Below, in pieces: positions 1-11,784 of a DNA stretch of 64,000 nt; position 1 is the stretch's first letter; the number at the start of each line of letters is the position of its first letter. Source of the DNA: Sthenelais limicola (taxonomy: Eukaryota; Annelida; Polychaeta; Phyllodocida; Sigalionidae); contig OW804097.1 of NCBI GenBank assembly GCA_942159475.1, forward strand, positions 36,964,298-37,028,297, in the 5' to 3' direction. A model generated the notes under the pieces. The model ran no database searches and was not told where the DNA came from. It saw only the letters and a list, made by a program, of their open reading frames with translations. The position numbers were made by a program, and so were the translations under genes.

Positions 1-1140
1 GTATACTTGATCGATCCAGTAAAAAGGTGTCAGTCACACCACGATATTATACAATGCTGAACATATTGAAGGAGAGTTTGATACAGAGGTCTTTAAATAA
101 TTATTTATAAGATAGATAAGAATTTGCCATAATAGTGAGATTGTTTTATCATACGACATGATGTGAAAATGCATTATAGAACCCACCATGTCATGGTATT
201 GATTATATGCTTGCAAAAAACCACAACAGCTTTCATGTATATTAAAATATTGTGATAATACTTACCAATGTCCAAGTTGTAATTCTGTTTACATTCATCT
301 TACATAATGCTTCTTTGGGGTCAAGACTTAACATAACCATTACACTGTTTCATTTGCCTCTGTATACACAATATCCTAGTAGTTGGTAGATGGCGCCACC
401 CACTATTATCCACATTTCTAAATCAACAAAAATGTAGCAATGTCCCAGCAATATAATGTGTACTATGTACAGTATACATGCATCAAACAGCCCACTTTCA
501 TTTCAGAAGAGCCTTATTGATCCACTAGGTACCTATGGTCTTTTACTGATGTGATGCTAACCACCAGGCCAGTTACCAATGGGTAGTAGTATATGTAATT
601 AGGGGATTGGCACTGGGTGTCAAATAGACTGACAAGTACTAGTTATCGTTTTTGACCTTGTCAGAAGTTTTATGTATGTCATGGGGGACTATTTCTTTGT
701 TGTTTGTTTTAAATGTATGTAGTTTGCTCAATAAACGAATGCCAAATGAAACAAACTTATATTTATCCAGGAATTTTAAAAGGAGACCACTGCATTGCAA
801 AAATGGGTAGGGTGATGGGGGTTACAATAAATTGTTGATTCTATATTACTTGATTTGCATTTTAATCACTACCTAACAATTTAACTACCTAACAATTCTT
901 TAATTATGCTGTTCTCAGACCTATGGGGCTGGTGGGGGGGGGGGGGGGGGATGACATGCCTGTGGTGGCAAGAAGCTGTAGTAACACAATCATTGAAACA
1001 GAGAGTAGATATATTTGTAGTAACATTTTTACTTAATTTCTTAGTCAGACATTGAACGAAGATATGTACATTTATTTCACCCTTGATATGCTCAGTCCAT
1101 AAAGATAACATAGGCTCTGTATATTGTTTTGCTGGTCAGT
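1..1140. other. AT-rich stretch, no gene seen
   Basis: No open frame with recognisable protein character on either strand. An AATAAA motif lies near 731 on the plus strand and a run of 17 G at 934-950. Nothing else identifiable was seen. Confidence 0.5.
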
Positions 1141-1197
1141 AACTGATGCGATATTGCCCGCGGGAAAAACACGCTCGACCTAGTTTTTGTAATACTG

Positions 1198-1208
1198 TGC
1201 GCATGCGC
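1198..1208. promoter_or_regulatory. NRF1-type palindromic site in a small CpG-containing patch
   Basis: The palindrome TGCGCATGCGC matches the known NRF1 recognition sequence. It sits in a locally GC- and CpG-richer patch (about 1150-1255) within otherwise AT-rich DNA, as expected for a TATA-less promoter. No convincing gene follows within the next kilobase, so promoter function is inference. Confidence 0.35.
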
Positions 1209-1342
1209 GCTTTCTGATCTTCGCCAGTTCCGGTCCTTCTTCGGAGCTATTTTTTCAAAGCGAATCTATCTAAAGAACTAATTATTTAATGATTTATTTC
1301 TCAAAATCGCTGGAGATCAGGTTAATGTAACATTAGTTTAGT

Positions 1343-1690
1343 GTGTGGGGTGAAATAAACACAGAACAAGCCTTGGATTCTCTGCATCATGAATATTCAC
1401 CGATGACAGTCGTGGGACTACTGTCCCTTGACATGACTGTAAATTTCAAGATGGGTTACATAGATCTCAGGGGATGTTACATGGGTATTGATTTACTCCC
1501 TATTTTTTTTCAAGGAAGTGATTTTGAAGCTATTTCAATGCTATTGCATTTTGAAGATTGCACATGCTTTGACAAACTTACAGCAGCTGGACTGATGAAA
1601 TGTCACTCCAGCCAGTGGGGCAGAGTGAGGAGTAGAATTATAAATGTGGGAGTGAAAACTAATAGGAGGACGGACCGAGTAATTGAATAG
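1343..1690 (+). CDS. Open reading frame of uncertain status
   Basis: This is an open frame of 115 codons about 140 bases downstream of the NRF1-type site. It opens with GTG; the first in-frame ATG is at 1403, which would leave 96 residues. The translation is not low complexity and contains several Cys and hydrophobic stretches, but I recognise no domain. A potential splice acceptor (aacacag) precedes residue 7, so it could be an exon. It may equally be a chance frame. Confidence is low because nothing beyond length and position supports it. Confidence 0.2.
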   Translation: MWGEINTEQALDSLHHEYSPMTVVGLLSLDMTVNFKMGYIDLRGCYMGIDLLPIFFQGSDFEAISMLLHFEDCTCFDKLTAAGLMKCHSSQWGRVRSRIINVGVKTNRRTDRVIE

Positions 1691-3757
1691 AAAATACATG
1701 CTGAGAATAACTACCCATCTTATCCAGGGGACATCTAGTTAATTATCATTAATTACCCTGGAATTGTTTAATATTCCCTCACCATGTAAATACAAAGAAT
1801 TATCGATTTGTAATGTACAATAGAAATTGGGACAAATCTTTAAAGTCAGAACGAGTAATGTAATGAACAATGTAAAAATTTACATCTAAAATATTATGAT
1901 AATTGAAGCCAAAGACGTTGGTGTGTGATTAAGACTAAGACAAATGCACTAGTTTTAAAGTCACTGTAACTTCATCAAATAAATTATTATAATGCATGCA
2001 GGACTCATTAATCAAGAAGTTTCATTTTCATTGTTATATTTTTTAATTATATGAAATCAGTTATGCTGATGTTACATTGCATATCAGACATTTAGTTAAA
2101 TATACAATTACATACACTAATAATTCTACATCGTTTTCCAAGCCAAGAGTTGGCTAAGTAGTCAAACTGAGTAAAAGAACATGAAACTATACAAAATTGT
2201 TATTTGAGAATTTAACAACTTACACTTGATATAGGCTATGTACTATTAAACACACAATGTGTGTAAATTACATTAAAACATACAGGAAAGAAAAATATTA
2301 AATGAAACACTGAGAAAGTGGGAATAAACAAAGGTTGATGAATGAAAATTAATTTTGACTTAGGAAACGCTAATTGTGTGTTGTAAACTGGTTCCTTTCC
2401 TTGAGATTGAATTCATAATATTTGAATGGTCTAAAATGTTCTTTGAGATGAAATAGGTAAAGGTAAAGTAAAAGAGAGTTAGAGGGCTTCCCTGTGCTCA
2501 AAATATTTTCTCTCTTTTAGCGTCAATACAATAAATTCTATTAAGACCATATCCTAATTCAATAGAATATGTGTACTGTATATATACTAAATGAATCCCA
2601 CAAACTGTTATGCCTTACTTCTTACTTCAGTGTTTATTCTTACTTCAAACGTAAATTATGCACTTGTGGGTCACTTAATTATAATGGTTAATAAACATTG
2701 ATATTACTCATATGAAAATGCATACACCATGAGATGCCTCAACTCCCTAGACAAATCTATAATACACACTCAAAATGGCTCAGGTTGTCAATTACATCCA
2801 ATCATGTTGTTTGACAACCCACTAATAGCAGTTGATTTATCTTGTTACAATGCCATATACAGTACAGCTTACGCAGTTAATAACGCTCTGAATACCAATT
2901 CCTGTCATACAAACTACAAAAATCTTGATAACAATAACACATGGATAGAAAATATCAGGTGAAATCTGGAAACATAGATAAAGCAAATTATTAATCCATG
3001 TTAGTTATACAAGGTGGAACAATTAATCACTAAATAAAGTGTCCTTGATTATTTTCAATATTGACAGGAGATATCACACTAAATTACAGACAGAACACAG
3101 TAGGAAGCGAGAAAACTACAAATATCCAGGCAGGATAACCAATTTATTGATGCTGTAAACGTATTTGTCTGATCGAAAAAAATATGTTTACAGAAGGTAT
3201 GATGACCATTGTACGTACGACCATTGCACATAAAAATGAATAGTGTATTTTTGGTATAATTTGTGAATCTGATATCTTAGTCTTTTGCAATATCATAAGA
3301 GTACTACAAAAGACTCTACTGCAAGTACATTAACACAACATTTATATACTACCAGATATGGTCAGCAATCGCAGTGTATGGTAAAGTATCATTCATAAAG
3401 TAGTTGTGTTAACTACTTCATTTACACAATGAACACCAAAATTTGTAAGAGCATTACAAATGTCACTATAAATACCTTCATCAAGGGTTTTTTGTCAGAA
3501 ACAGCTATTGGACAAGCAGAAGGAAACAAATCGCATGTCAAACTTCTTTCCCACAGTTACCATGGTAATCACAACAATGGCCACCAGAATATAAGCATTT
3601 TTAACATCACAAATCTCGATAAATACACCATTAAAGTTATTTCCTACACTATTTAACTTTTTGCGAGTTTTTACCAGATATGCGGTGTCCTATTTGCAAC
3701 ACAATTTAGTTGATGAGCATGAACAAGCCCATGATCAGACAACCCACAACCTGAGCA
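1691..3757. other. AT-rich stretch, no gene seen
   Basis: Only short open frames without protein-family character. No terminal inverted repeats or tandem arrays were noticed here. Confidence 0.5.
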
Positions 3758-3982
3758 TCAGTGGGGATAATCACAAGGAGATTTATGACAACCCAAGATA
3801 GAATTGTCACAATTTGGAGCTTCTGCCAAATATACAATTTCATCCATACTTCCCACGCTATGTGACAATTTGACTTCAAATTCATCAGTGGACCTCTTAG
3901 TGTCCAAGCACGATACCAAATTCTCGATCATTGCCTCCAAACAGTCCATACAAGCTGTTAACAAGGCAGAATTTGCCACCAA
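3758..3982 (-). CDS. Possible coding fragment downstream of the KDZ gene
   Basis: A minus-strand frame of 74 codons begins about 280 bases after the KDZ stop codon. The frame stays open a few codons upstream of its first start codon. Its composition looks protein-like (mixed charge, several Cys, helix-like segments such as ACMDCLEAMIENLVSCL), unlike nearby random frames. I recognise no family. It could be an exon of another gene, a decayed second reading frame of the element that carries the KDZ gene, or chance. An overlapping plus-strand frame of similar length weakens the case. Confidence 0.2.
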   Translation of the reverse strand: MVANSALLTACMDCLEAMIENLVSCLDTKRSTDEFEVKLSHSVGSMDEIVYLAEAPNCDNSILGCHKSPCDYPH

Positions 3983-4266
3983 AATCAGCTTCTCATTTCA
4001 TATAATTCTCCCCAACAGCAGGTGCATGTACCGTAGATGACTTACTGCAATTCGTCGTCTAAGGCTATGTATGTCAAGGGATGCAGGGAACATGAGGGAT
4101 TCCAAGTGGGATGATGAGTGGGGGAAGGGCATGATCTGAATGACTCCCCGGATACAAGTATGCATGTGTCATAATAGTGATTGTTGCATCACACCAAATA
4201 TAATCACGAAGAAATATTTGATGATCAGGAGAAAGACCATGTTCTTGCAGTGTAACTTAGGAATGG

Positions 4267-5913
4267 CTACTCATTATCAAAATCATTGATCTCCATGACG
4301 ATTTGTTGCATGTCCAAACATCTATCATCCTTTCTTTTATTCCACAAATGGATCATGAATTGAAGATAAAAGCAGAAGTGGCTCTGTGTCAAATGGCTTC
4401 CTGTGTATCTGATGTTTTTCAGGTAAGCATTAAACTGCTCACATATCTCAGAATCTACGCCATTTAGCTCAGAAATTCTACTGGCATCAAGTGAAGATGC
4501 ACACTTGTGTGCATATCCATGAAATAAATCATGCCAGAATCGGGTTTCTCTGAAGAATTTTGGTTCCCGATTCAAGCTATACTCCTGCAGGGAACAGGCA
4601 AAATCATAATAAACTTCCTTAGGGGCCTCTGGCATATAAGAATACATTGATGCAAATGGATCCTTGCGACCCTCGGATCCTGGCATGAGGTGGAACCCCA
4701 AGCAGTGGCCATGAATAGGACAAAACCAAAAGAAAGTGTAGTTAAAACCACCTGCAGAAACTTTTACCTGGAGCTTGTTACAAGTGTCAAGGTGGGGCGC
4801 ATCATCATAGATGTCCTCCTTATGACGCTTGGAGTTGATCTCATACTGAGGGATGTTACGTACCTTACACCCATGGTCAGTAAAATAATATGCAACACCA
4901 CTCTCTGGGTCATAGGTGTTAGGAATTGGGACTGGTGGAGGTGTATCCAGGTCTGAGCTATGAACACTTTCAATGAAATTGACAAGATACCGAATAAGGG
5001 AAATAGCAGCCAATTCACAGTTGTTAGTCAGATCTTGTTTGAAAAGGCTTGCCAATTCCGGACATATCTTTTGAAGGGCATCAATGGATGCGTTCTTGTT
5101 ACCTCCACTCTCAATAACATCACAAAAAGCAAGGATATCACTGTGATATCGCAGGGGTAGGAAGGCAGACACAGGAGCATCTTTTGATAAAATAAGAAAT
5201 ATCTTTGCCAGAGCAAATCTAACTTGTTCTGACAGTGATTTTTCAAAGAGAAATAAATGAAGGAGTTCCTTCCCTGGATGTTCGCTACATAACGAACTCA
5301 TGAGTTTTGATGCCCTTTGATGCTGCTCTTCATCGGACAGTTTGCTCACTTTTCCAATGATGTCTCTGGAAATGTCATGAAGATATGTTCTGCAGTCACG
5401 GATTGAATGGTGATCGTCAGTAGTTACAGCTGTCCCACTTTCATTCGTCAGGTACACACGGTTAAACCGGCGGTGGTTGGTCGATCGTAACTCAGTGTTG
5501 TCAGTAGGGGTTTCGATGGGGGTCATGTAAAGATTTGTCAATGATACACCCACATGTGTGCCATCACATGCAATGATCTTTCTTGCTGGGCACCACTGAT
5601 CTACATTGGCACGGAAATCAATTTTGTGTGCAGCCAACCAAGAGAACCAGTACTTGACAAATGTGCCTCTCGACATAAAAGGCTTGGAGGTAAGCAGATT
5701 TGACTTATAAGTCCTGGTGAGCATATTGCAGTAGGCAGAAAAAGAAAATTTTGTGTCAGATATGATGTTGATAAAGTCCCAGGCAAGTTCATCTGCTACG
5801 CTTGTCTGCTTTGTGAAAAAAAATATGCAGTCCTTCTGTCCGGTATACACTACTGTACAGGCAGCATTCCCACTCTGGCACTTGGCCTCCCATACTGGAC
5901 ACTTCAGGGGTGC
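4267..5913 (-). CDS. KDZ-type transposase domain, terminal exon
   Basis: This 1,647-base last exon encodes 548 residues and a stop. The C-terminal half matches what I know of Kyakuja-Dileera-Zisupton transposases: YYDFACSLQEY, then NREPKFF, WHDLFHGYAHKC, SEICEQFNAYL and a final FYLQFMIHLWN. Numbering from the Val codon at 5848-5850, likely DDE-type acidic residues are D96 (in IACDGTHVG), D416 (YYDFAC) and E468 (SEIC), with a Cys/His cluster (H444, H448, C450) between the last two. In active members these would carry out DNA strand transfer. The exon starts after an ag acceptor at 5914-5915 and continues the Cys-rich module (CPVWEAKC...C...C) from the preceding exons. The reading frame is uninterrupted. 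Whether it is an active transposase or a host-domesticated protein cannot be told. Confidence 0.88.
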   Translation of the reverse strand, partial: APLKCPVWEAKCQSGNAACTVVYTGQKDCIFFFTKQTSVADELAWDFINIISDTKFSFSAYCNMLTRTYKSNLLTSKPFMSRGTFVKYWFSWLAAHKIDFRANVDQWCPARKIIACDGTHVGVSLTNLYMTPIETPTDNTELRSTNHRRFNRVYLTNESGTAVTTDDHHSIRDCRTYLHDISRDIIGKVSKLSDEEQHQRASKLMSSLCSEHPGKELLHLFLFEKSLSEQVRFALAKIFLILSKDAPVSAFLPLRYHSDILAFCDVIESGGNKNASIDALQKICPELASLFKQDLTNNCELAAISLIRYLVNFIESVHSSDLDTPPPVPIPNTYDPESGVAYYFTDHGCKVRNIPQYEINSKRHKEDIYDDAPHLDTCNKLQVKVSAGGFNYTFFWFCPIHGHCLGFHLMPGSEGRKDPFASMYSYMPEAPKEVYYDFACSLQEYSLNREPKFFRETRFWHDLFHGYAHKCASSLDASRISELNGVDSEICEQFNAYLKNIRYTGSHLTQSHFCFYLQFMIHLWNKRKDDRCLDMQQIVMEINDFDNE

Positions 5914-6212
5914 CTGAAAAGAAACAATAAATATAATTGTTTTATTTTAACATATCAGGCACATAGTCATTAGAACCTGTCTTTCTCTAAAAGATGGTTT
6001 TTCTTCTAAATTGGTAAAATTTGTAATTACCTTTGTTACATTATTATATAGGGGCATTGAACAATGCAGATGTTTGTAAACTGGCTCAACTTTAAATGTG
6101 CATGTTTGAAATTGATGGGGAGTGCCTTAGTATTTTAATTTAAAAAATCAGAATTCAATTGGTCAAGATCGGGATGCAAAAAGGGCCCTACATGATTTTC
6201 AGAGTAACTTAC

Positions 6213-6290
6213 ATTTCTTGTGTAAAGGGTTGTGACAAATGATTTTGTCATGGTTAGGGAATCTGGATCATTGTCGAGGAAATATCCAGC
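6213..6290 (-). CDS. KDZ gene, 26-codon exon
   Basis: This 78-base exon is phase 0 at both ends, with tttag before it and gtaagt after it. It encodes AGYFLDNDPDSLTMTKSF and eight more residues, linking the Cys-rich exon at 6937-7045 to the transposase exon. Support is the splice signals plus exact phase fit with both neighbours. Confidence 0.75.
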
Positions 6291-6936
6291 CTAAAATGAG
6301 ACAGTAGTAAAAATATGTTATTGATTATAGTTATAATCGGTCATTTGTCATTTTAATGTACTTGTTCTGATTTCCCATATGAATATATGAAAAAAAATTG
6401 AATTAGCTGATGGCAATGCGATCTTAAAATGTTTTCAAGACAAAGTTTGATTTCCTTTTATTACATTAAAGGAAGTCATTTAATGAAGTGCGACATCATA
6501 ATGACGATGTCATGGGACTTCACATGGGAGAAACAACAGGGAACGTTTCCATGTCACTTGTCTATGTCAGAGATGAAATGTCCCACAAGTTCATCAATTC
6601 TGAATGGATTTAGACGAAACAAAGTTTAAAATGATCCAGACAAAGAGCGAAGAATGATGTCCGATGCAAATCACAATGACAAAAAAGCAATCATGATCCT
6701 CAAAAACGCCATCAGAATTTTCTATGGGCCACCATACATTTACAAAATTTACAAAATCTCCCGACATATTAATCCGATTATGATGAAACAAAGTAAAAGA
6801 AGATCAGAAAATCATCATTTATTGACTGATTATTGAGTTGCATGTTGATCGGCTCTCTATAGCTTGGGTATGGTACACTCGGCCACACCACAATACATAA
6901 TGAAGAGAACAATGATTGAATATTATATATACTTAC

Positions 6937-7045
6937 ACCACATTTGCAAGTGGAGGGAACACTAGGCTTCAAATCAGGACCGCATATAAATCCATCCTCT
7001 CGAGGAATATTGGGCGCACACATTTTCATCCTTTTCTGTATTGCT
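6937..7045 (-). CDS. KDZ gene, Cys-rich exon
   Basis: This 109-base exon is flanked by cacag and gtaagt and enters with one base to complete a codon. It encodes a Cys-rich segment (KMCAPN, ICGPD, STCKCG). Together with the CPVWEAKC segment at the start of the last exon it makes a probable zinc-chelating cluster directly in front of the KDZ domain. Such CxC clusters are a known companion of KDZ transposases; which subtype this is I cannot say. Confidence 0.75.
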
Positions 7046-7230
7046 CTGTGAATCATAAAAGAGTTGCATCAGTAAAACATCATCCCCAAGCCAAATGCAG
7101 AGTTCTTTTTAAAATTGAACTTGTTGAGAACTATATAAATGATGAATAGATAGTTATTGATGAAAATGATGTAGCCAATTTGCTATTAATTTGATATTAA
7201 CTCAATTGACCAAATATAAAGCCGTCTGAT

Positions 7231-7257
7231 ATCAATGCAGTATATATATATATATAA
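7231..7257. repeat. (TA)n microsatellite
   Basis: A short alternating TA run inside a KDZ-gene intron. Confidence 0.7.
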
Positions 7258-7470
7258 ATAGATTTTATTTCCTTTTTGTACATTTCTCAGACTCTAACAA
7301 TGCATTGTGTTTTGTGAGGAATATATAATAAGAACGCACTATACAAATTCATTTTAGTGGAAAAATCCAACTCTTCCCAGCTTATTCAATGTCACTGGGG
7401 TATTGATCGATGATATAGTTAATGGTTATCCACTTTATATGCGGTGAGATCAGAATACCAATGATTGTAA

Positions 7471-7559
7471 CGTTACATTATGTCACACTAGGTATAACAC
7501 CTGTGTATAAATTGACGATTACATTATGTCACACTGGGTATAACACCTGTGTATAAATC
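7471..7559. repeat. Direct duplication of about 45 bp
   Basis: The block ATTACATTATGTCACACT...GGTATAACACCTGTGTATAAAT occurs twice in tandem with only a couple of differences. Confidence 0.8.
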
Positions 7560-7718
7560 AACAGCAATACAGTAATTCAACAATATCCCCCAATATAAGC
7601 ATCTCAGCTCTGGTCATAAACCTGCTTTGCATATTATTTAGTTGCCTCCTCCCCATCCCAGGTCCCTTGCATATAAACAGTTCTAAGAAACACCCGAAAA
7701 TCTTTTCTACTTTTGCAT

Positions 7719-8411
7719 TCAAAACCCCTCTTTTCCATATTGTTGGCTAACAGTTTTAAGAAGCTGTTTATTACAGGTCCCTCTTAGGGTCCTTGCTTTC
7801 TGTTCAATATTGATATCAACCCTACTATATGGGTAAGCTAGGTCTAAGATATGTACTTCTCGCCTCTTTGATAATGGCGCTAGTTTTAGCTCCCTTTGTA
7901 TGGCATCAACATTGGTTAGTTTAGGTAAGTCGAGGGGTTTACGGACAGAGGAGTTTTGGATGACTTGAAGTTTACGTAGAAGGGCCTCAGGCGCAACATT
8001 ATAAATGATGTCGCCGAATTCTAGAATGGGACTAAGAGCAACCTTATAAAGCATGATTCGAGTCTCCTTGGAAGCTACTAATCTCAGTTTCGAAAGCGCG
8101 TTCAGCTTAGACCTTGCGAGGTTGAGTTTTGAATTTAGATGGTTTAAAGGATAACTTGTCATCAATTTGTAACCCTAAATAAGTATAGTCACTGGTTATG
8201 TCTAAAGATTCATTCCCTATTTTTAAGGTGTTAGAAAATGTTTTTTCCTCCCAGGAGGTATAATCATTAACTTACTTTTCATTATATTTAGAGAGATTTT
8301 GTGCCTCCGACACCACAGGTCTATTTTATCAAGGTTTCTTTGCAAGGTCTGTAAGCCATCATCGCTATTAATGTTTATGCTATTATTTATGCTATTATAA
8401 GAGGACATCAA
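7719..8411 (-). pseudogene. LINE-type reverse transcriptase fragment, frameshifted
   Basis: Three overlapping minus-strand frames spell the end of a non-LTR (jockey/CR1-like) reverse transcriptase. The upstream frame (8411 down) has LQTLQRNLDKIDLWC then LNIMKSKLM, the segment that normally follows the YADD motif. A second frame near 8160-8230 has SDYTYLGLQIDDKLSF. The third (8165 to 7719) has the thumb and tail, with YKVALSPILEFGDIIYN and IQRELKLAPLSKRREVH. At least two frameshifts separate them and the catalytic palm is missing, so this is a dead 5'-truncated insertion. It lies inside a KDZ-gene intron in the same orientation as that gene. Confidence 0.8.
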
Positions 8412-8972
8412 TATTTACATTTTAGACCTTGAGAAAAGATGTGTTCAGGAATATAGGATGGCAACGGTAGCTGTGTATCATTGGACAATGTTGTCATGCT
8501 ATATTTTCAAAGACCGTATGTCATAACTGGATAATTTAGCATGTATGCTAATAATCATATAAAAAAATATTCATTTGTAAGTTTTTGAGATGACAATTTC
8601 CGCAGACGGGGACAATAGGTAATAGGCATTAGGAAAAATATATATATTTCAGAAGGATCCTGTCCAATTCCATGAAATGCCACATCATAATGCATGTCTG
8701 TACATATTGTTCATTCAAGTTTGAACAAAAAAGGACTGATGATTCGATGTAATCTGCATTGATATCTTCTGAGTTTTTGGAGTTGGCTGATAGTAGTGGC
8801 ATAGAGCAAGCAGCAATAAAATTACTTGGTTATGTATCAAGTGACACTAAATAAATTATGTCTGGGTGAGATCAAATTTATCTATGCTTAACATATATTC
8901 CTCATGCACAAAAAATCGGAATTCCTCCGAACAGTGGCATTTCTGAACATTGATTGTATCATAAAAACTTAC

Positions 8973-9073
8973 GTTGTTAAGTTGGTTCCTTCATAGGATG
9001 GTTGATGGGTGCTCAAAGCAGCTATTTCCCAGAGGCCCGTGACTACATTGAACAGCTTATCATCAATGCTTTC
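8973..9073 (-). CDS. KDZ gene, internal exon
   Basis: This 101-base exon is preceded by ttccag and followed by gtaagt. It is in phase with the large Cys/His exon upstream and leaves two bases to be completed by the exon at 7045. It encodes ESIDDKLFNVVTGLWEIAAL and 13 more residues. There is no recognised motif. Confidence 0.75.
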
Positions 9074-9304
9074 CTGGAATGTAAATTTGGAAGAATTCAA
9101 TGAATTGATAATTTTTGAGAGGATTATTTATTAAAAATTAGTCATGCTATTAAAATTTATTTCCATTTACTTGAGTGCAAAGATCGGAATGATACACATA
9201 TTTCTTTTATATATTTATGAGAGAAGTCATCATATTCAAGTCTGTTTTGTACATTAAATGAATCAAATAAAGAATAAATAGTGTATTGGCTTTAGTGTAC
9301 TTAC

Positions 9305-10476
9305 AAAATCTTCAATGAGGTCTGCATCATCCTCATTTTCATCTCGTTCATGCAGATCAAGAAATCTTGCCACAACATGGGGGAATTGCTGGACGATTTT
9401 AAGATGGGGGCAAAGGCCATTCATCTTTGAAAGGTGCTCAAAATTTCTGATGCCCCTTTTTAAACTAGACTTGGCTTGACACTCACCAGACTTGCAACAT
9501 AGATAACCATTTCTCGTTAGGTGAACAAAGCTCATGGAAAATCCATTCTCATCTGGGGCAGCAACTGAGAATTTCACGGCCATCTTTGCCGACACATTCC
9601 CAACAAGTTGTACGGGACAGCTTATACCTTGTTTAGCTTTGTACAGCTGCTCTTGAACTTTGGTCTGTGGGTGCTCTCCATTCAACACTGACTCCATGTT
9701 GCCCTCTATGTGTTCTCGTAGAAACCGGCAGTGAGCACAGGTTGCCTTAAAAGATATCTCTGAGCCAAATCCGGCCATAATCCCTCCATCAACAAGATCA
9801 GATGCAACAATCTGCCTAAAAAGTTGGCATGAGCAGGTGTACTGCACCTCAGCCATGGCCTTTTTACGGCAAACATGCACCAGATTTGATGGGAGTAATT
9901 GACCTGACTGTGCATTCACATCGTTCATAACAAAGACATCCTGACACTCACTATGGGCAGTCCAGATAAAAGTGGACTGCTCTGAAGTCATAAACATTAA
10001 AAATCGCTGGTATAGCGAAGAGTCTACACAATCAGCCATGTTGGCATCCAAGTGAAGATGTGGAACTTCATCTGTAGCAGGAGTTGTAACTGCACGGGCA
10101 CGTTTAGTTGTTGGAGGCAAATTTGGGTGACCCTGCCCTGGTGCAAGATGCAGTTTGCACATGTGCATTAAGTTGGCCTCGATCTTGTTGGGGTCACTGC
10201 TGTCAGAAAACGTATAATGTATAACAAGATTCCTAGGGGAATTTGGGAGGTTTCTAACCTGTCCCTCAGTCCCAGGTTCATATTGGGGTACAAATGAAAA
10301 AGTTGTTCTCAATGGCAGAGATGAGTCACGACAAGTAAAGCCTCTGCCCACAGCTTTGGGCCTTGTGCTCCAGTGATAATTGCTGAGGCAACTTAAAAGA
10401 AGAAATTGTTCTTCTATATTAGAAGGTTTCTGTAACTGGAGGAGCGTTTTCAGTGACAGAGGACAATGGGAACTGC
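9305..10476 (-). CDS. KDZ gene, large Cys/His-rich exon
   Basis: This 1,172-base exon encodes 390 residues after completing one codon. The acceptor is ttcaaacag and the donor is gtaagt. Its C-terminal half carries paired cysteines (YTCSCQLF, CAHCRFLREH, CCKSGECQ) and a CPHL motif, spaced like a zinc-binding module of the CxC/SWIM-like kind found in front of KDZ domains. The end is acidic (DERDENEDDADLIEDF in part). An HMGXB3-like relationship is possible but rests only on memory of a similar arrangement and would need a profile search. The open frame continues upstream into intron sequence to 10786; that part is not exon, because the acceptor at 10477-10478 gives the only phase match with the preceding exon. 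Confidence 0.8.
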
Positions 10477-10776
10477 CTGTTTGAAATAGAAAATTTGTGA
10501 CAAAGTTATACATATAGATATAAATGAAAGTTCTGTTATATGTGCAGTTGATTATGAAGACTACACATCTAAAGACTAATGGCATGACATTTGCACTAAA
10601 GTGAAATTTAAAATGCATGTTTGCTTTGACGACTGCATGATAATGAGAAAGGACGAGAAAGGATAGTTTTGTTTGCATGTTTATTAGAAAGAATGTGTCC
10701 AATCTCATGATATTCTGATATCTTTTTGTACATAAATCAAGCAACATTTGAATGATTAGTGAACAAAAATACTTAC

Positions 10777-10859
10777 CCTCAGCCACAAATCTGCTTAATA
10801 CATTGAACCATGTATTGGCAACAGCAGGATTATCACTAAAGCCATGAGCATTAACATAC
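10777..10859 (-). CDS. KDZ gene, internal exon
   Basis: This 83-base exon lies between tttgcag and gtaagt and is in phase on both sides. It encodes YVNAHGFSDNPAVANTWF and the nine residues NVLSRFVAE. There is no recognised domain. Confidence 0.72.
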
Positions 10860-11365
10860 CTGCAAAAGAAATATGTTATTTAAACAAGTAATACAATGTG
10901 TCAGTGATTTATAATTATCAGGAAGTTATTTTTTTGTTCTCTGTCCTTCCGAAAATGTTTGCTAATTGCTTAGATTATTTATTGCATAAAATACTATTCG
11001 GGTATGAACCAACCTCCACAAATGTCAACCAATAAATAATGGCCTTGTGGTACAATTTCGTGAAATACCTGCACAGCTCTCAAATGGGTCTAATTTTAAA
11101 AATGCCTGAATGTATGAATGATTACATCACAGGTATTTAGGACACTCACAAATTAGGAAAAAAATACACAAACAACCTTTTTTATATCATATACCTTTTC
11201 AATAAGGCATTGGACAATGTTGTGGGATATTTTAAAGACAAATTATGGCCATTCATAGAAATTCAATAGAAAATGGCTAATTCATTGAGTGATTACATCA
11301 CAGAAGTCTTTTCTTGACATAAATCAACAAAATCAATCTAATATAAGATTAAAATGATCCATTCA

Positions 11366-11411
11366 CAGTGTTCCCGAAGACTTTTTGGCAGACGTCTTTT
11401 CGGGAACACTG
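11366..11411. repeat. 46-bp perfect-stem hairpin flanked by CATTCA
   Basis: Thirteen-base arms (CAGTGTTCCCGAA and its complement) enclose a 20-base centre containing GACGTC. The direct repeat CATTCA flanks the hairpin closely (ending at its first base on the left, starting at its end on the right). This looks like a minimal transposon remnant within a KDZ-gene intron. Confidence 0.6.
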
Positions 11412-11551
11412 CATTCAGTATAAGCCTTCATTCTCACTTTTCCTGATTCTGCTACTATTATCCTGTGAATAGCTGAGAGTTTAATGTGTGCTAAAGGTAA
11501 TGCGTGATTACGTCGCAGGATGTTTTGCAATTATGTGTTGCAACTATATAT

Positions 11552-11757
11552 GGGTCAGATCGTCCGAAAATGTACAATTGCAGCTCAGGCTGAGAAAGGA
11601 GAACTACCTTGGATTTTAGAATATATTTAGTATGGTGCTGTTTTAATGTATCAGTTCTGTTATGTTAAATTGCATTTAAGGTTTATTTCTGTCTTAAATG
11701 TGTGTTATTTGAGAGGATTGGTGAAGACGAATTGTACATTTTCTGACGATCTGACCC
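11552..11757 (+). mobile_element. GGGTCAG-family MITE
   Basis: Ends GGGTCAGATCGTC and GACGATCTGACCC. ATAT is duplicated immediately outside both ends. It is shorter than the usual 235 bp because part of the left interior is missing. It is the only copy of this family left of 26 kb, and sits in a KDZ-gene intron. Confidence 0.85.
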
Positions 11758-11784
11758 ATATATCTGACCAGAGACAGTAAAATA

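Noticed and set aside
4690..5246. Several plus- and minus-strand frames of 66-88 codons
   Set aside because: Shadows of the KDZ terminal exon in other phases.
9706..9915. 69-codon minus-strand frame
   Set aside because: Shadow frame inside the Cys/His exon 9305-10476.
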